Assembly (NCBI RefSeq): GCF_016415625.1
Contig: NZ_WBXP01000039.1
Coordinates: forward strand, 1 to 37,029
DNA length: 37,029 nucleotides
DNA from: Shimwellia pseudoproteus
Lineage (GTDB): Bacteria > Pseudomonadota > Gammaproteobacteria > Enterobacterales > Enterobacteriaceae
Direction of reading: 5' to 3'
This document shows, one piece after another, positions 1 to 8,565 of this stretch. A program made the position numbers and the translations under genes. The notes under the pieces were generated by a model that was not told where the DNA came from, made no database searches, and saw nothing but the letters and a program-made list of their open reading frames with translations. Within the stretch, counting starts at the first letter, position 1, and each line of letters opens with the position of its first letter.

Positions 1-44
1 TCAGTAGCTGAACAGGAGGGACAGCTGATAGAAACAGAAGCCAC
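1..44 (-). CDS. insA: IS1 InsA N-terminus (partial)
   Basis: From a GTG at 44-42 the minus strand reads MASVSISCPSCSAT before the window ends, which is the known start of IS1 InsA, including the CPSC half of its zinc-finger-like motif. InsA is a small DNA-binding protein of about 91 residues. It binds the IS1 ends, represses the element's promoter and is the upstream partner of the InsAB' frameshift transposase. Only 14 complete codons are visible, so whether this copy is intact cannot be judged. Confidence 0.88.
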   Translation of the reverse strand, partial: MASVSISCPSCSAT

Positions 45-99
45 TGGAGCACCTCAAAAACACCATCATACACTAAATCAGTAAGTTGGCAGCATCACC
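1..99 (-). mobile_element. IS1, left end (partial, cut by window edge)
   Basis: Read on the minus strand, positions 99 to 1 match the left terminus of IS1 as I remember it: the inverted repeat begins GGTGATGCTGCCAACTTACT at position 99, and the insA start follows about 55 bases in. The outer end is sharp at 99/100, where host sequence resumes. The rest of the element, including insB and the right inverted repeat, lies beyond the left edge. If the insertion made the usual 9-base target duplication, one copy would be 100-108 (GAAATTAGC). The other copy is not visible. Confidence 0.93.
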
Positions 100-119
100 G
101 AAATTAGCCCGGAAATTAT

Positions 120-163
120 CCACCGCCCGCGGTTATGCCCGGGGGCGGTGGCGGTTATTTTTT
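120..163 (+). terminator. Rho-independent terminator reading away from IS1
   Basis: A 9-bp stem, CCACCGCCC at 120-128 with GGGCGGTGG at 143-151, is followed by a T-rich run at 158-163. The polarity is rightward, so it would end transcripts entering from the left (from IS1 or whatever lies beyond it). Its T-run overlaps the last codons of the cupin gene on the other strand. The stem also lies just past that gene's stop, but the minus-strand side has no clear T-run. Confidence 0.65.
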
Positions 164-661
164 ATTCATCTTTCTATCCGGCCCGGGCCTGCCATCGTGG
201 GCGCCAAAAAACTGCGGCGGGTGATCCACCCAGCGATCGTTGCGGGTGGCCGCATAGCCGGGGTTTAGCGGGAAATAGGTGCGGTTATCCGGGTGGGGAG
301 GCTCTTCCACCACCAGGAAGCACACATCCTGTTGGGTATTGTTCAGGAAGGTGTGACACAGGCCAGTACCCGGCGTGAAACCAACGCTGTCCCCCGGCAC
401 CAGTTCATGGAGGTAGCCGTTGACCCAAACCTGGGGATACCCCTCCAGCACGTAGATGTAGAGCTCATCGCTACTCTGGGCATAGGGGTAGGACGTACGG
501 CGGCCCGGCGGCAAACGGATATGAGAGACCCCCAGGCGCCGTAAACCGACATGACGGGCAACCGGGGTACCAATCGCAAATTTTTCATCACTCCCGGGGT
601 AGCCTGCGTTATCAGGCCCTTCCAGATCGTGCCAGTGCTTAATGTAATCTGGTCGCTTCAT
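155..661 (-). CDS. Single-domain cupin protein of unknown function
   Basis: This 168-residue protein has the double-stranded beta-helix fold typical of small cupins. The core runs from about residue 45 to 125: a PPGRRTSYPYAQSSDELYIY stretch resembling cupin motif 1, then VPGDSVGFTPGTGLCHTF resembling motif 2 with a possible metal-ligand His. It looks like the COG3837-type cupins, whose substrates are mostly unknown. An in-frame ATG exists at 727, but the start at 661 has a GGGAG element 8 bases upstream and matches where similarity to such proteins begins (MKRPDYIKHW). The gene is divergent from zur with about 114 bases between them, so shared zinc-responsive control is possible but only inferred. 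E. coli K-12 has no such gene at this place. The enzymatic role is not known. Confidence 0.8.
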   Translation of the reverse strand: MKRPDYIKHWHDLEGPDNAGYPGSDEKFAIGTPVARHVGLRRLGVSHIRLPPGRRTSYPYAQSSDELYIYVLEGYPQVWVNGYLHELVPGDSVGFTPGTGLCHTFLNNTQQDVCFLVVEEPPHPDNRTYFPLNPGYAATRNDRWVDHPPQFFGAHDGRPGPDRKMNKK

Positions 662-732
662 GCTGCCATCTCCCACCATGTCCGAAAAATAAGTATGGCA
701 AAAATCGCGTTTGTCGGCGTTTTTCACAGCCT

Positions 733-745
733 GTGATAAAGTAAC
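733..745. promoter_or_regulatory. Weak candidate Zur operator between cupin gene and zur
   Basis: GTGATAAAGTAAC matches the gammaproteobacterial Zur core GTTATANTATAAC, as I recall it, at 9 of 12 defined positions. It lies between two divergent genes, one of them zur, about 30 bases before the zur start. The flanking bases do not match the longer consensus, so this is only a candidate. Confidence 0.3.
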
Positions 746-775
746 GCTTTACCAGCAAAAAATATGAGGGTGCTG

Positions 776-1294
776 ATGGACGCGACCACATCACAATATG
801 TGCTGTCACAGGCTGAAAAACTGTGCGGGCAACGCAATGTACGCCTGACGCCCCAGCGTCTGGAGGTGTTACGTTTGATGACGCTCCAGACCGGTGCCAT
901 TAGCGCTTATGATCTGCTGGATCTGCTGCGGGCTTCCGAGCCCCAGGCCAAGCCACCCACCGTGTACCGGGCGCTGGATTTCTTACTGGAACAGGGTTTT
1001 GTCCACAAAGTGGAATCCACCAACAGCTATGTATTGTGCCATCTGTTTGATCAGCCTACGCATACTTCAGCCATGTTTATATGCGACCGTTGCGGTGTAG
1101 TAAAGGAAGAGTGCGCTGAAGGGGTGGAAGATATTATGCAGTCTCTGGCGGCAAAATCAGGGTTTGCGCTACACCATAATGTTATTGAGGCCCACGGGCT
1201 GTGCGCCGCTTGTGTGGAGGTAGAAACCTGCCGTCACCCGGAACACTGCGAGCATGACCATAGCGTTACGGTGAAAAAACGCGGGCGCGGATAA
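776..1294 (+). CDS. zur: Zinc uptake regulator Zur
   Basis: Zur is a Fur-family repressor that binds DNA when loaded with zinc and shuts off zinc uptake genes such as znuABC. The 172-residue product has the N-terminal winged helix (NVRLTPQRLEVLRLM, then PPTVYRALDFL at 60-70) followed by the metal-binding dimer domain with C88, the FICDRCG pair C103/C106, and a second Cys pair in CAACVE near the C-terminus, ending in a His/Cys-rich tail. Length and sequence agree with E. coli Zur (171 residues). An in-frame ATG at 764 lacks a ribosome binding site. The ATG at 776 has GAGGG five bases upstream and gives the E. coli-like N-terminus, so I chose it. The gene converges on yjbJ. Confidence 0.96.
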   Translation: MDATTSQYVLSQAEKLCGQRNVRLTPQRLEVLRLMTLQTGAISAYDLLDLLRASEPQAKPPTVYRALDFLLEQGFVHKVESTNSYVLCHLFDQPTHTSAMFICDRCGVVKEECAEGVEDIMQSLAAKSGFALHHNVIEAHGLCAACVEVETCRHPEHCEHDHSVTVKKRGRG

Positions 1295-1360
1295 GCGCAG
1301 CACACATCGTTGGGGGATTATCGGGGCGAGGGTACCTCCTTGTACCGGTGGGAGCACTAC

Positions 1361-1384
1361 ACGCACAAACGCACAAACGCACTA
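1361..1384. repeat. Three tandem 8-mers, zur-yjbJ gap
   Basis: ACGCACAA occurs twice in direct tandem (1361-1368, 1369-1376), followed by ACGCACTA (1377-1384). It lies between the convergent ends of zur and yjbJ. A short inverted repeat GGTAC-N6-GTACC (1331-1346) is nearby. Neither has a T-run of a normal terminator. Confidence 0.8.
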
Positions 1385-1412
1385 ACAGAGACTCATCAAC
1401 ATAGAAGGCGGA

Positions 1413-1622
1413 TTACCAGCGGTAGTCATTACGGGTTGACCAGCTATCGACTTCCTTTTCCGCCTCATCTTTGGCATAACCGTAACGCTGCTGGATTTTC
1501 CCGACCAACTGGTCACGCTTACCTTCGATTACCGTCATATCGTCGTCAGTGAGTTTCCCCCACTGCTCTTTCACTTTCCCTTTGAATTGCTTCCAGTTAC
1601 CGCCGAGTTCGTCTTTATTCAT
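1413..1622 (-). CDS. yjbJ: CsbD-family stress protein YjbJ
   Basis: The 69-residue product matches E. coli YjbJ over its full length, including the start MNKDELGGNWKQFKGKVKEQ and the C-terminal TRNDYRW. CsbD-family proteins are small, hydrophilic, probably helical proteins abundant in stress or stationary phase. Their biochemical function is unknown. The reading frame stays open upstream to 1682, but the start at 1622 has AGAGG eight bases before it and gives the family length. In E. coli this gene also lies between dinF and zur. Confidence 0.95.
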   Translation of the reverse strand: MNKDELGGNWKQFKGKVKEQWGKLTDDDMTVIEGKRDQLVGKIQQRYGYAKDEAEKEVDSWSTRNDYRW

Positions 1623-1766
1623 CTCAGGCACCTCTTGTATTGAGTGTGATATCCACTGTGCAGCAAGGTGGTCAGTGAGCATAAATCACGTCGCTCATGG
1701 TTAAAGCATAGACGGTCACACTGGCTTTCTGGAAAAAATAAGAATGATTAACCCCGTTACTGGCAC

Positions 1767-3110
1767 TCATTCAACCGGCGAGCGCCCATCTACCGGGAAC
1801 CAGCGGTTATGGCGCCACAACCGGCGCCATAACCAGCCCAGAGACAAGCCGCGCAGCGCCAGAAACACCATCAGCGCCAGCCACAAACCGTGGTTTCCCA
1901 GCCGGGGGATGGTCAGCAACGTTAGCGCAAAACCGGCGGCGGCAATGGCCATACTGTTGCGCATTTCCCGGCCCCGGGTGGCCCCGACGAACATCCCGTC
2001 CAGCAGATAGCACCATACCCCCACCAGCGGCAAGACGATTTGCCAGCCCAGGTATTCCCGCGCCAGCGCCCGCAGTGCCGTTATTGAGGTTAGCGCATCA
2101 ATAATCGCACCGCCGCACAGGGCATAGACCAGGGCGAACCCCAGCGCCACCAGCCCCGCCTGGCGGCAGGCAGCCCGCCATACCGCCAGCAGCTGGCCGC
2201 GATCCCGCGCGCCGTAGGCCTGGCCGGAATGGGCCTCTACCGCGTAGGCAAAACCGTCCAGCGCGTAGGCGGTAAACGTCAGAAACGCCATTAACAGCGC
2301 GTTAACGGCGACAATCTCATTGCCCTGGCGCGCCCCCAGTACCGTGATCGAGGCAAAACAGACCTGGATCAACAACGATCGCAGCATAATATCGCGGTTT
2401 AGCGCCAGTAACCGGCCAACGTCCCCCCGCCAGGCCTGGCACAGCATGGCAGCGGTGATACCGCGCAGTTTCAGCACTTTCCAGGCCATCACCATACCGA
2501 TAAGCAGGGTGGCGTATTCCGCTATCACCGTCGCCAGCGCTGCCCCCTGAACATTCATACCGGCCCCCACCACCAGCCAGAGATCGAGCACTATATTGAG
2601 GAGATTGCCCACCACCAGCAAGATAACCGGCGCCCGGGCATATTGCACCCCCAGCAGCCAGCCCAATAGCACCATATTAGCCAGTGAGGCCGGGGCGCTC
2701 AGCCAGCGGATATCGAGGAAACGGTGGGCCTGATGCAATACGGCATCACTGCCGCCCACCAGATGCAGGGACAGGGTAATAAGTGGGGTGCGGAAAAGCA
2801 GAATGGCAATGCCCGCCACCAGCGCAATCAATAGCGGCTGGGCCAGTGCCCTGGCCAGTGCCACCGGGTCCCGGGCGCCATAGGCCTGGGCGGTGAGGCC
2901 GGTGGTACTCATGCGCAGAAACAGCAATAGCATAAACAGGAAGCTGGTCACCGTGGCGCCAATAGCAACCCCACCCAGATAGTCAGCGCTATCAAGATGA
3001 CCAATAACGGCGGTATCCACCAGCCCCAGGAGCGGCACGGTGACGTTGGAAAAGATCATTGGCAGGGCAAGACGCCACAGTGCCCGATCAGCAGTGGTGA
3101 AGAAACCCAT
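1767..3110 (-). CDS. dinF: MATE-family efflux protein DinF
   Basis: DinF is an inner-membrane multidrug and toxin extrusion (MATE) transporter of the SOS regulon. In E. coli it is co-transcribed with lexA and linked to protection against oxidative stress and bile salts. The 447-residue product has about twelve hydrophobic segments in two related halves and the family motif region near the N-terminus (PLLGLVDTAVIGHLDSADYL), plus GFAYAVEAHSGQAYGARD in the second half. The start at 3110 agrees with the E. coli N-terminus but has only a poor ribosome binding site, suggesting weak initiation or dependence on lexA translation. It lies 92 bases downstream of lexA, with a stem-loop in the gap. Confidence 0.95.
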   Translation of the reverse strand: MGFFTTADRALWRLALPMIFSNVTVPLLGLVDTAVIGHLDSADYLGGVAIGATVTSFLFMLLLFLRMSTTGLTAQAYGARDPVALARALAQPLLIALVAGIAILLFRTPLITLSLHLVGGSDAVLHQAHRFLDIRWLSAPASLANMVLLGWLLGVQYARAPVILLVVGNLLNIVLDLWLVVGAGMNVQGAALATVIAEYATLLIGMVMAWKVLKLRGITAAMLCQAWRGDVGRLLALNRDIMLRSLLIQVCFASITVLGARQGNEIVAVNALLMAFLTFTAYALDGFAYAVEAHSGQAYGARDRGQLLAVWRAACRQAGLVALGFALVYALCGGAIIDALTSITALRALAREYLGWQIVLPLVGVWCYLLDGMFVGATRGREMRNSMAIAAAGFALTLLTIPRLGNHGLWLALMVFLALRGLSLGWLWRRLWRHNRWFPVDGRSPVE

Positions 3111-3145
3111 GAAATACCCGGAAGAGAAGATTGCAGGTCGATGAC

Positions 3146-3171
3146 ACCGTGATGCGCGGCGGCATCACGGT
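3146..3171 (-). repeat. Perfect stem-loop between lexA and dinF
   Basis: ACCGTGATGC (3146-3155) and GCATCACGGT (3162-3171) form a perfect 10-bp stem with a 6-base loop in the spacer of the lexA-dinF transcript. No T-run follows on the minus strand. It is therefore more likely an mRNA-stabilising or attenuating hairpin than a full terminator. Confidence 0.75.
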
Positions 3172-3202
3172 AAACGCACTCAGCCGCACAGGGCGGGGAA
3201 AA

Positions 3203-3814
3203 TTACAGCCATTCCCCGTTGCGGATAACCCCAACAGCCAGGCCTTCGATAGTGAAGTTTTGTTCACGCAAATCCACCACGATAGGGGTAAATTCGCTGT
3301 TTTCCGGCAGCAGATGCACAATATTACCCAGTTTTTTCAGGCGTTTTACCGTCACTTCATCATCGATACGCGCCACGATCACCTGGCCGTTGCGGGCTTC
3401 CTGGGTTTTGTGTACCGCCAGCAGGTCACCATCCATAATGCCGATGTCTTTCATCGACATCCCGCTGACCCGCAGCAGAAAATCGGCGTTCGGTTTGAAG
3501 AGCAGCGGATCGACCTGGTAGTGGCCTTCGATATGTTGCTGAGCAAGCAGCGGTTCCCCGGCGGCCACGCGGCCCACCAGCGGTAACCCCTCTTCTTCCT
3601 CTTCCTGCAACAGGCGAATGCCGCGGGATGCGCCGGAAACGATCTCAATGGCCCCTTTACGGGCCAGCGCTTTCAGGTGCTCTTCCGCGGCATTAGGAGA
3701 ACGGAACCCCAGGCGCTGCGCGATTTCAGCACGCGTAGGCGGCATGCCGGTCTGGCTGATGTGATCCCGAATGAGATCAAACACCTCTTGCTGCCTGGTT
3801 GTTAATGCTTTCAT
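3203..3814 (-). CDS. lexA: SOS repressor LexA
   Basis: LexA represses the DNA damage response and cleaves itself when RecA is activated. The 203-residue protein has the winged-helix DNA-binding domain at about 1-70 ([20 protein letters not shown]), an acidic hinge, and the S24 peptidase-like domain. The cleavage site is A85-G86 in GRVAAGEP. The catalytic pair is S120 (VSGMSM) and K157 (VTVKRLKK). All are one higher than E. coli numbering because the hinge has five Glu instead of four. A GGGGGCGGA stretch precedes the ATG. Two LexA boxes lie immediately upstream, so the gene represses itself. dgkA is upstream and dinF downstream on the same strand. Confidence 0.98.
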   Translation of the reverse strand: MKALTTRQQEVFDLIRDHISQTGMPPTRAEIAQRLGFRSPNAAEEHLKALARKGAIEIVSGASRGIRLLQEEEEEGLPLVGRVAAGEPLLAQQHIEGHYQVDPLLFKPNADFLLRVSGMSMKDIGIMDGDLLAVHKTQEARNGQVIVARIDDEVTVKRLKKLGNIVHLLPENSEFTPIVVDLREQNFTIEGLAVGVIRNGEWL

Positions 3815-3822
3815 TCCGCCCC

Positions 3823-3838
3823 CTGGGTGTATATACAG
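3823..3838 (-). promoter_or_regulatory. LexA box 1 of lexA
   Basis: On the minus strand this reads CTGTATATACACCCAG, fitting the SOS consensus CTG-N10-CAG. It lies 8 bases before the lexA ATG, as in E. coli. Confidence 0.93.
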
Positions 3839-3843
3839 TTATG

Positions 3844-3859
3844 CTGTGAGTATATACAG
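3844..3859 (-). promoter_or_regulatory. LexA box 2 of lexA
   Basis: On the minus strand this reads CTGTATATACTCACAG. It is five bases from box 1 and overlaps the -10 hexamer of the lexA promoter, so bound LexA would block RNA polymerase. Confidence 0.94.
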
Positions 3860-3877
3860 TCTCCGGTGATTTTGGAA
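3849..3877 (-). promoter_or_regulatory. lexA promoter (-35/-10)
   Basis: On the minus strand, TTCCAA (3877-3872) and TATACT (3854-3849) are separated by 17 bases. This is the arrangement I recall for the E. coli lexA promoter. Confidence 0.8.
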
Positions 3878-3922
3878 CCACATTTCGAGCAAAAAACCAG
3901 GCACTTACTGGTTTCTGAAGGC

Positions 3923-4291
3923 TTATCGAAAATGTTGCCAGAGCAGGGTTGCCCAGATAAAAAATGCCAGCAACAGGGCAAACAGGACCGCCGCAGAGGC
4001 CATATCCTTCGCCCGCCCGGACAGTTCATGGTGTTCACTGCCAATACGATCGACAACTGCTTCAATGGCGCTGTTGAGGATCTCAACGATCATCACCAAT
4101 ACCAGAGAGCCAATCATCAGGATCCGGGCTACCGGGTCAACATCCAGCCAGCAGGCCGCAATGATCCCTACCAGGGCCAGTAGCCCTTCCTGACGGAAAG
4201 CCGCTTCGTTGATCCACGCGGCCCGAATCCCCTTCCATGAATAACCTGCTGCTTTGATTATCCGGTTAATACCTGTGGTGCTGTTTGACAT
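3923..4291 (-). CDS. dgkA: Diacylglycerol kinase DgkA
   Basis: DgkA phosphorylates diacylglycerol to phosphatidic acid in the inner membrane, recycling the lipid released when membrane-derived oligosaccharides are made. At 122 residues it has the family length and three transmembrane helices (about 35-50, 55-75 and 98-118), working as a homotrimer. The signature EILNSAIEAVVDRIGSE at 70-86 contains the catalytic and metal-binding Glu residues E70 and E77. E29 (AAWINEAAF) is also conserved. The gene is divergent from plsB and lies upstream of lexA on the same strand. The pairing with plsB, an enzyme feeding the same lipid pool, is conserved in E. coli. Confidence 0.97.
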   Translation of the reverse strand: MSNSTTGINRIIKAAGYSWKGIRAAWINEAAFRQEGLLALVGIIAACWLDVDPVARILMIGSLVLVMIVEILNSAIEAVVDRIGSEHHELSGRAKDMASAAVLFALLLAFFIWATLLWQHFR

Positions 4292-4394
4292 GAAAATACC
4301 TTATGAAAGAAAGAGCCCGTCATCGGGCGCCGATTATATACCGCGAAAGTTTCTATTTAATACAGCCTGTTGCAGACAAGCGCTTGCCCTAAAT

Positions 4395-4416
4395 CCTCGC
4401 CAGCGCGCGGGCGAGG
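4395..4416. repeat. Stem-loop in the dgkA-plsB divergent region
   Basis: CCTCGCC (4395-4401) pairs with GGCGAGG (4410-4416) over an 8-base GC-rich loop, about 90 bases before plsB. A smaller GCCCG-tcat-CGGGC hairpin is near 4316. They may be part of the plsB or dgkA leader. I recognise no operator here. Confidence 0.5.
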
Positions 4417-4508
4417 AAAAGTGAATCACGGCGACACAGAAATTAAACGCATTTTCTGATATTCTTGCTGCGCATTTGCATGATTAACCCAGAGGCTTTA
4501 CATCATTT

Positions 4509-6926
4509 ATGTCAGGCTGGCCAAGCATTTACTATAAACTCCTGAATTTACCATTAAGTCTAATGGTAAAAAGCAAATCTATTCCGGCAGATCCGGCTCC
4601 TGAGCTGGGCCTGGATACCTCGCGCCCAATTATGTATGTGCTGCCTTATAATTCCAAGGCAGACCTACTCACCCTGCGCGCGCAGTGCCTGGCCCATGAA
4701 CTTCCGGACCCGCTCGAACCACTGGAAATAGACGGCACCGAATTACCGCGCTATGTCTTTGTACACGGCGGCCCGCGTGTCTTTAACTATTACACGCCGA
4801 AAGAAGAAACCATCAAGCTGTTCCATCAGTATCTGGACCTGCACCGGGCCAATCCCGAGCTGGATGTCCAGCTGGTGCCGGTCTCCGTGATGTTCGGCCG
4901 TTCACCGGGCCGGGAGAAAGGCGAGCTGAACCCGCCGCTGCGGATGCTCAACGGTATCCAGAAATTCTCGGCGGTATTCTGGCTGGGGCGCGATAGCTTT
5001 GTGCGTTTCTCCCCGCCGGTCTCTCTGCGCTGGATGGCAACAGAACACGGCACCGATAAAACCATTGCCCAGAAACTGGCCCGGGTGGCGCGCATCCATT
5101 TTGCCCGCCAGCGTCTCGCCGCTGTCGGCCCGCGTTTACCGGTACGCCAGGACTTGTTCAATAAGCTACTGGCCTCCAAAGCCATTGCCAAAGCCGTGGA
5201 AGATGAAGCCCGCAGCAAGAAAATCTCCCATGAGAAAGCCCAGCAAAATGCCGTGGCCCTGATGGAAGAGATTGCGGCGAACTTCTCCTACGAAGCCATT
5301 CGGATGAGTGACCGTATCCTCGGCTTCACCTGGAACCGGTTATATCAGGGCATTAATGTTCATAATGCTGAGCGGGTTCGCCAGTTGGCCCACGAAGGCC
5401 ACGAACTGGTCTATGTGCCCTGCCACCGCAGCCATATGGACTACTTACTGCTCTCTTATGTGCTGTACCACCAGGGGCTGGTGCCGCCGCATATTGCCGC
5501 CGGTATCAACCTGAACTTCTGGCCCGCCGGGCCGATTTTCCGCCGCCTGGGCGCGTTCTTTATCCGCCGTACCTTTAAGGGCAATAAACTGTACTCTACG
5601 GTGTTCCGCGAATACCTGGGTGAGCTGTTTACCCGCGGCTATTCGGTGGAATACTTCGTTGAGGGTGGCCGTTCCCGCACCGGGCGGTTGCTGGATCCGA
5701 AGACCGGCACCCTGTCGATGACCATCCAGGCGATGCTGCGCGGCGGTTCGCGCCCTATCACGCTGGTGCCGATTTACATCGGCTACGAGCATGTAATGGA
5801 AGTGGGTACCTACGCCAAAGAACTGCGCGGCGCCACCAAGGAAAAAGAAGGCTTTATGCAGATGGTGCGCGGCCTGAGCAAGCTGCGTAACCTGGGCCAG
5901 GGCTATGTTAACTTTGGCGAGCCCCTGCCGCTGATGAGCTTCCTCAACCAGCATGTTCCCGAGTGGCGCGAGTCTATCGATCCGATTGAAGCCGTGCGCC
6001 CGGCCTGGCTGACCCCCACGGTGAATACCATCGCCAATACCCTGATGACGCGGATTAACAACGCCGGGGCGGCGAATGCCATGAACCTGTGCTGTACTGC
6101 GCTACTGGCGTCCCGCCAGCGTTCGCTGACCCGTGAGCAGTTAACCACCCAGCTGGATTGCTATCTGGCGCTGATGCGTAACGTGCCTTATGACAAGGAC
6201 ACCACGACCCCGGCGCTGACCAGTGAGGCGCTGATTGACCACGCGCTGCAGATGAACAAGTTCGAGGTGGAAAAAGACACCATCGGGGACATTATTATTC
6301 TGCCCCGGGAACAGGCCGTGCTGATGACGTACTACCGTAACAACATCATGCATATGCTGATCCTGCCTTCCCTGCTGGCGGCCATTATCACCCAGCACCG
6401 TAAGATATCGCGTACCGAGCTGCTGCGCCAGGTGGAAGTGCTGTACCCGATGCTCAAAGCCGAGCTGTTCCTGCGCTGGGATAGCCGTGAATTGCCGGGG
6501 GTTGTCGACCAGTTGCTCGCCGAGCTGGCGCGCCAGGAGCTGATTACCATTGATGGCGATATGCTGAACGTCACCCCGCCGCACTCCAGAACCTTACAGT
6601 TGCTGGCGGCCGGAGCCCGGGAAACCGTCCAACGTTATGCGATAACCTTCTGGTTGCTGAGCGCTAACCCGTCGATTAACCGCGGCACACTGGAAAAAGA
6701 GAGCCGTACCCTGGCCCAGCGTTTGTCCGTGTTGCACGGGATTAACACGCCAGAGTTCTTCGATAAAGCCGTGTTCTCTTCACTGGTATTGACCCTGCGT
6801 GATGAAGGCTATATCAGCGACACCGGTGATGCCGAGCCGGAAGAAACCATGAAGGTTTATCAGATGCTGGCTGACCTGGTGATGCCGGATGTCCGGCTGA
6901 CCATCGAAAGCGGCGCCGCAGATTAA
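4509..6926 (+). CDS. plsB: Glycerol-3-phosphate acyltransferase PlsB
   Basis: PlsB transfers an acyl chain from acyl-ACP or acyl-CoA to sn-1 of glycerol-3-phosphate, the first committed step of phospholipid synthesis, at the inner membrane. The 805-residue protein matches E. coli PlsB (about 807) throughout. The acyltransferase block holds the catalytic HX4D motif HRSHMD at 306-311, the [20 protein letters not shown] block at about 336-355, and EGGRSR at 385-390, which binds glycerol phosphate. The ATG at 4509 gives the conserved N-terminus, but the nearest Shine-Dalgarno-like sequence (AGAGG) is rather distant, so translation may be inefficient. It is divergent from dgkA and converges with ubiA on a shared terminator. 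Confidence 0.98.
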   Translation: MSGWPSIYYKLLNLPLSLMVKSKSIPADPAPELGLDTSRPIMYVLPYNSKADLLTLRAQCLAHELPDPLEPLEIDGTELPRYVFVHGGPRVFNYYTPKEETIKLFHQYLDLHRANPELDVQLVPVSVMFGRSPGREKGELNPPLRMLNGIQKFSAVFWLGRDSFVRFSPPVSLRWMATEHGTDKTIAQKLARVARIHFARQRLAAVGPRLPVRQDLFNKLLASKAIAKAVEDEARSKKISHEKAQQNAVALMEEIAANFSYEAIRMSDRILGFTWNRLYQGINVHNAERVRQLAHEGHELVYVPCHRSHMDYLLLSYVLYHQGLVPPHIAAGINLNFWPAGPIFRRLGAFFIRRTFKGNKLYSTVFREYLGELFTRGYSVEYFVEGGRSRTGRLLDPKTGTLSMTIQAMLRGGSRPITLVPIYIGYEHVMEVGTYAKELRGATKEKEGFMQMVRGLSKLRNLGQGYVNFGEPLPLMSFLNQHVPEWRESIDPIEAVRPAWLTPTVNTIANTLMTRINNAGAANAMNLCCTALLASRQRSLTREQLTTQLDCYLALMRNVPYDKDTTTPALTSEALIDHALQMNKFEVEKDTIGDIIILPREQAVLMTYYRNNIMHMLILPSLLAAIITQHRKISRTELLRQVEVLYPMLKAELFLRWDSRELPGVVDQLLAELARQELITIDGDMLNVTPPHSRTLQLLAAGARETVQRYAITFWLLSANPSINRGTLEKESRTLAQRLSVLHGINTPEFFDKAVFSSLVLTLRDEGYISDTGDAEPEETMKVYQMLADLVMPDVRLTIESGAAD

Positions 6927-6944
6927 TAGCCGATCGCTTGAGCT

Positions 6945-6983
6945 AAAAAAAACAGGCGGGAGATAATCCCGCCTGTTTTTTTA
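6945..6983. terminator. Bidirectional terminator between plsB and ubiA
   Basis: AACAGGCGGG (6951-6960) and CCCGCCTGTT (6968-6977) form a perfect 10-bp stem with a 7-base loop. It is flanked by an A-run on the left and a T-run on the right, so it works in both directions for the convergent genes plsB and ubiA. Confidence 0.93.
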
Positions 6984-7000
6984 TCTGCATGATATGGCAA

Positions 7001-7873
7001 TCAGAAGTGCAGGTAGCTCAGCACCAGGCCAATAAACAGTACCAGCCCCACATAGTTATTGTTCATAAACGCTTTGAAGCAGGGCCCGCGTTCGCGCCCG
7101 GCAATCAGCTTTTGCTGATGCACAAACAGCGCACCAGCCAGCAGAATCGACCAGTAGAACGCCGCGCCCAGACCATTAAGCCAGCCAATCAGCGCCATCA
7201 GCCCCAGCACCACCAGCTGCAGTATCCCGATGATCAGCTTGTCAAAGCGGCCAAACAGAATCGCCGTCGATTTCACGCCGATCTTCAGATCATCATCGCG
7301 GTCCACCATGGCGTACTGGGTATCGTAGGCCACCGCCCAGCAGATATTGGCGAGGAACATCAGCCAGCAGGTCAGCGGCACCGACTCACTGACCGCCGCA
7401 AAGGCCATCGGGATAGACCAGCCAAAAGCCGCCCCCAGCACCACCTGAGGCAAGTGGGTGTAGCGCTTCATAAACGGATAGACCCAGGCCAGAGCCAGCC
7501 CCGCGACGGAGAGCAAAATGGTCATCTTATTCAGGGTGAGCACCAGCAGGAACGACAGTACCACCAGCACCGCAAACAGCATGCGCGCCTCTTTACCGGT
7601 CACCGCGCCGCTGGGTAGCGGCCGGTTAGCGGTGCGTTTTACGTGGCCGTCAAATTTACGATCCGCATAGTCATTCACCACGCAACCGGCGGCGCGCATC
7701 AGCCACACGCCAGCCACAAACACCGCCAGAATACCCAGCGGCGGCGCACCGGGGGTGGCCATCCACAGTGCCCATAATGTTGGCCAGAGCAGTAATAGCG
7801 CACCAATCGGCTTATCGGTACGCATCAGCCGGTGATAAGCCAGCAGCTTGCTCTGCTTCAGACTCCACTCCAT
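7001..7873 (-). CDS. ubiA: 4-hydroxybenzoate octaprenyltransferase UbiA
   Basis: UbiA attaches the octaprenyl chain to 4-hydroxybenzoate, the second step of ubiquinone synthesis, in the inner membrane. The 290-residue protein has the E. coli length and about nine transmembrane helices. Both Asp-rich, Mg-diphosphate binding motifs are present: NDYADRKFD at 67-75 and [12 protein letters not shown] at 184-195. A strong AGAGGAAGAG lies just before the ATG at 7873. It follows ubiC by 12 bases, and UbiC makes its aromatic substrate, so the two form one operon. Confidence 0.97.
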   Translation of the reverse strand: MEWSLKQSKLLAYHRLMRTDKPIGALLLLWPTLWALWMATPGAPPLGILAVFVAGVWLMRAAGCVVNDYADRKFDGHVKRTANRPLPSGAVTGKEARMLFAVLVVLSFLLVLTLNKMTILLSVAGLALAWVYPFMKRYTHLPQVVLGAAFGWSIPMAFAAVSESVPLTCWLMFLANICWAVAYDTQYAMVDRDDDLKIGVKSTAILFGRFDKLIIGILQLVVLGLMALIGWLNGLGAAFYWSILLAGALFVHQQKLIAGRERGPCFKAFMNNNYVGLVLFIGLVLSYLHF

Positions 7874-7885
7874 TTCTCTTCCTCT

Positions 7886-8389
7886 TTAATACACAGGCGC
7901 AGCCGGCAGAAACAGCTCGGTCAGCAATAACGGTTTTCCCGACAGGCGCAGGCGGGAGCGTCGCCCCCATAATCCGGCATTCTGGCCTGTCTGAATAAAA
8001 TCTCTGGTCAGGGTTGATGAGGCAAACAGATACCGCCCCAGCGGGGTCTCCCCCAGTTGCTGCAGGGCCAGCTCCGGGCCGTTCAGGGTCGACAGCGGCA
8101 CCAGAGTGCGCCCGACCAGCCAGGGCTCACCGTCGCCACAGAGCAGAACCTCCCGCAGCCAGTATTGTGGCTCTGCGGGCAACAGCGGCCGCTCATCATC
8201 GGTCATTTCGTGCTGGCCGACAAACCCTTCCCGCAGGATTACCACGCTGACACGCTGGCAATAGCCTTCGAAGCGTTTGGTCATGGAGTCTTCCAGTAAC
8301 AGCCAGTCGAGAAGCTCCGGGCTTAACGTTGCGGGGATCGAATCAAAATAGTGCAGCCCATAGAGCTGAGCCAGCGCAGGATGAGACAT
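7886..8389 (-). CDS. ubiC: Chorismate pyruvate-lyase UbiC
   Basis: UbiC splits chorismate into 4-hydroxybenzoate and pyruvate, the first committed step of ubiquinone synthesis, in the cytoplasm. The 167-residue protein is two longer than E. coli UbiC. Residues equivalent to the active-site Arg (R79 in YWLRE) and Glu (E158 in LLLTELF) are present, as is the conserved [16 protein letters not shown] block. GAGAGGT lies a few bases before the ATG. It heads the ubiC-ubiA operon. In E. coli another gene, yjbI, sits between malM and ubiC; it is absent here. Confidence 0.96.
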   Translation of the reverse strand: MSHPALAQLYGLHYFDSIPATLSPELLDWLLLEDSMTKRFEGYCQRVSVVILREGFVGQHEMTDDERPLLPAEPQYWLREVLLCGDGEPWLVGRTLVPLSTLNGPELALQQLGETPLGRYLFASSTLTRDFIQTGQNAGLWGRRSRLRLSGKPLLLTELFLPAAPVY

Positions 8390-8510
8390 AATACCTCTCC
8401 GGGGTTATACCTGGCAGCATTGTAACGCAGAAGCACAGCGACGTGGTGAAGAATACCGGCGGGGATAAGCATAAAAGCAACAATAGCGCAACATCTGTGC
8501 GCAGGGCATA

Positions 8511-8533
8511 AAAAAGGTGCGCCGTAGCGCACC
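8511..8533 (-). terminator. Terminator of the malK-lamB-malM operon
   Basis: On the minus strand GGTGCGC-TACG-GCGCACC (stem arms 8527-8533 and 8516-8522) is followed by a T-run (8515-8510). It lies about 35 bases after the malM stop. Confidence 0.88.
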
Positions 8534-8565
8534 AGTACCGCAAACATCAGCAATGCGGGGAGAAC

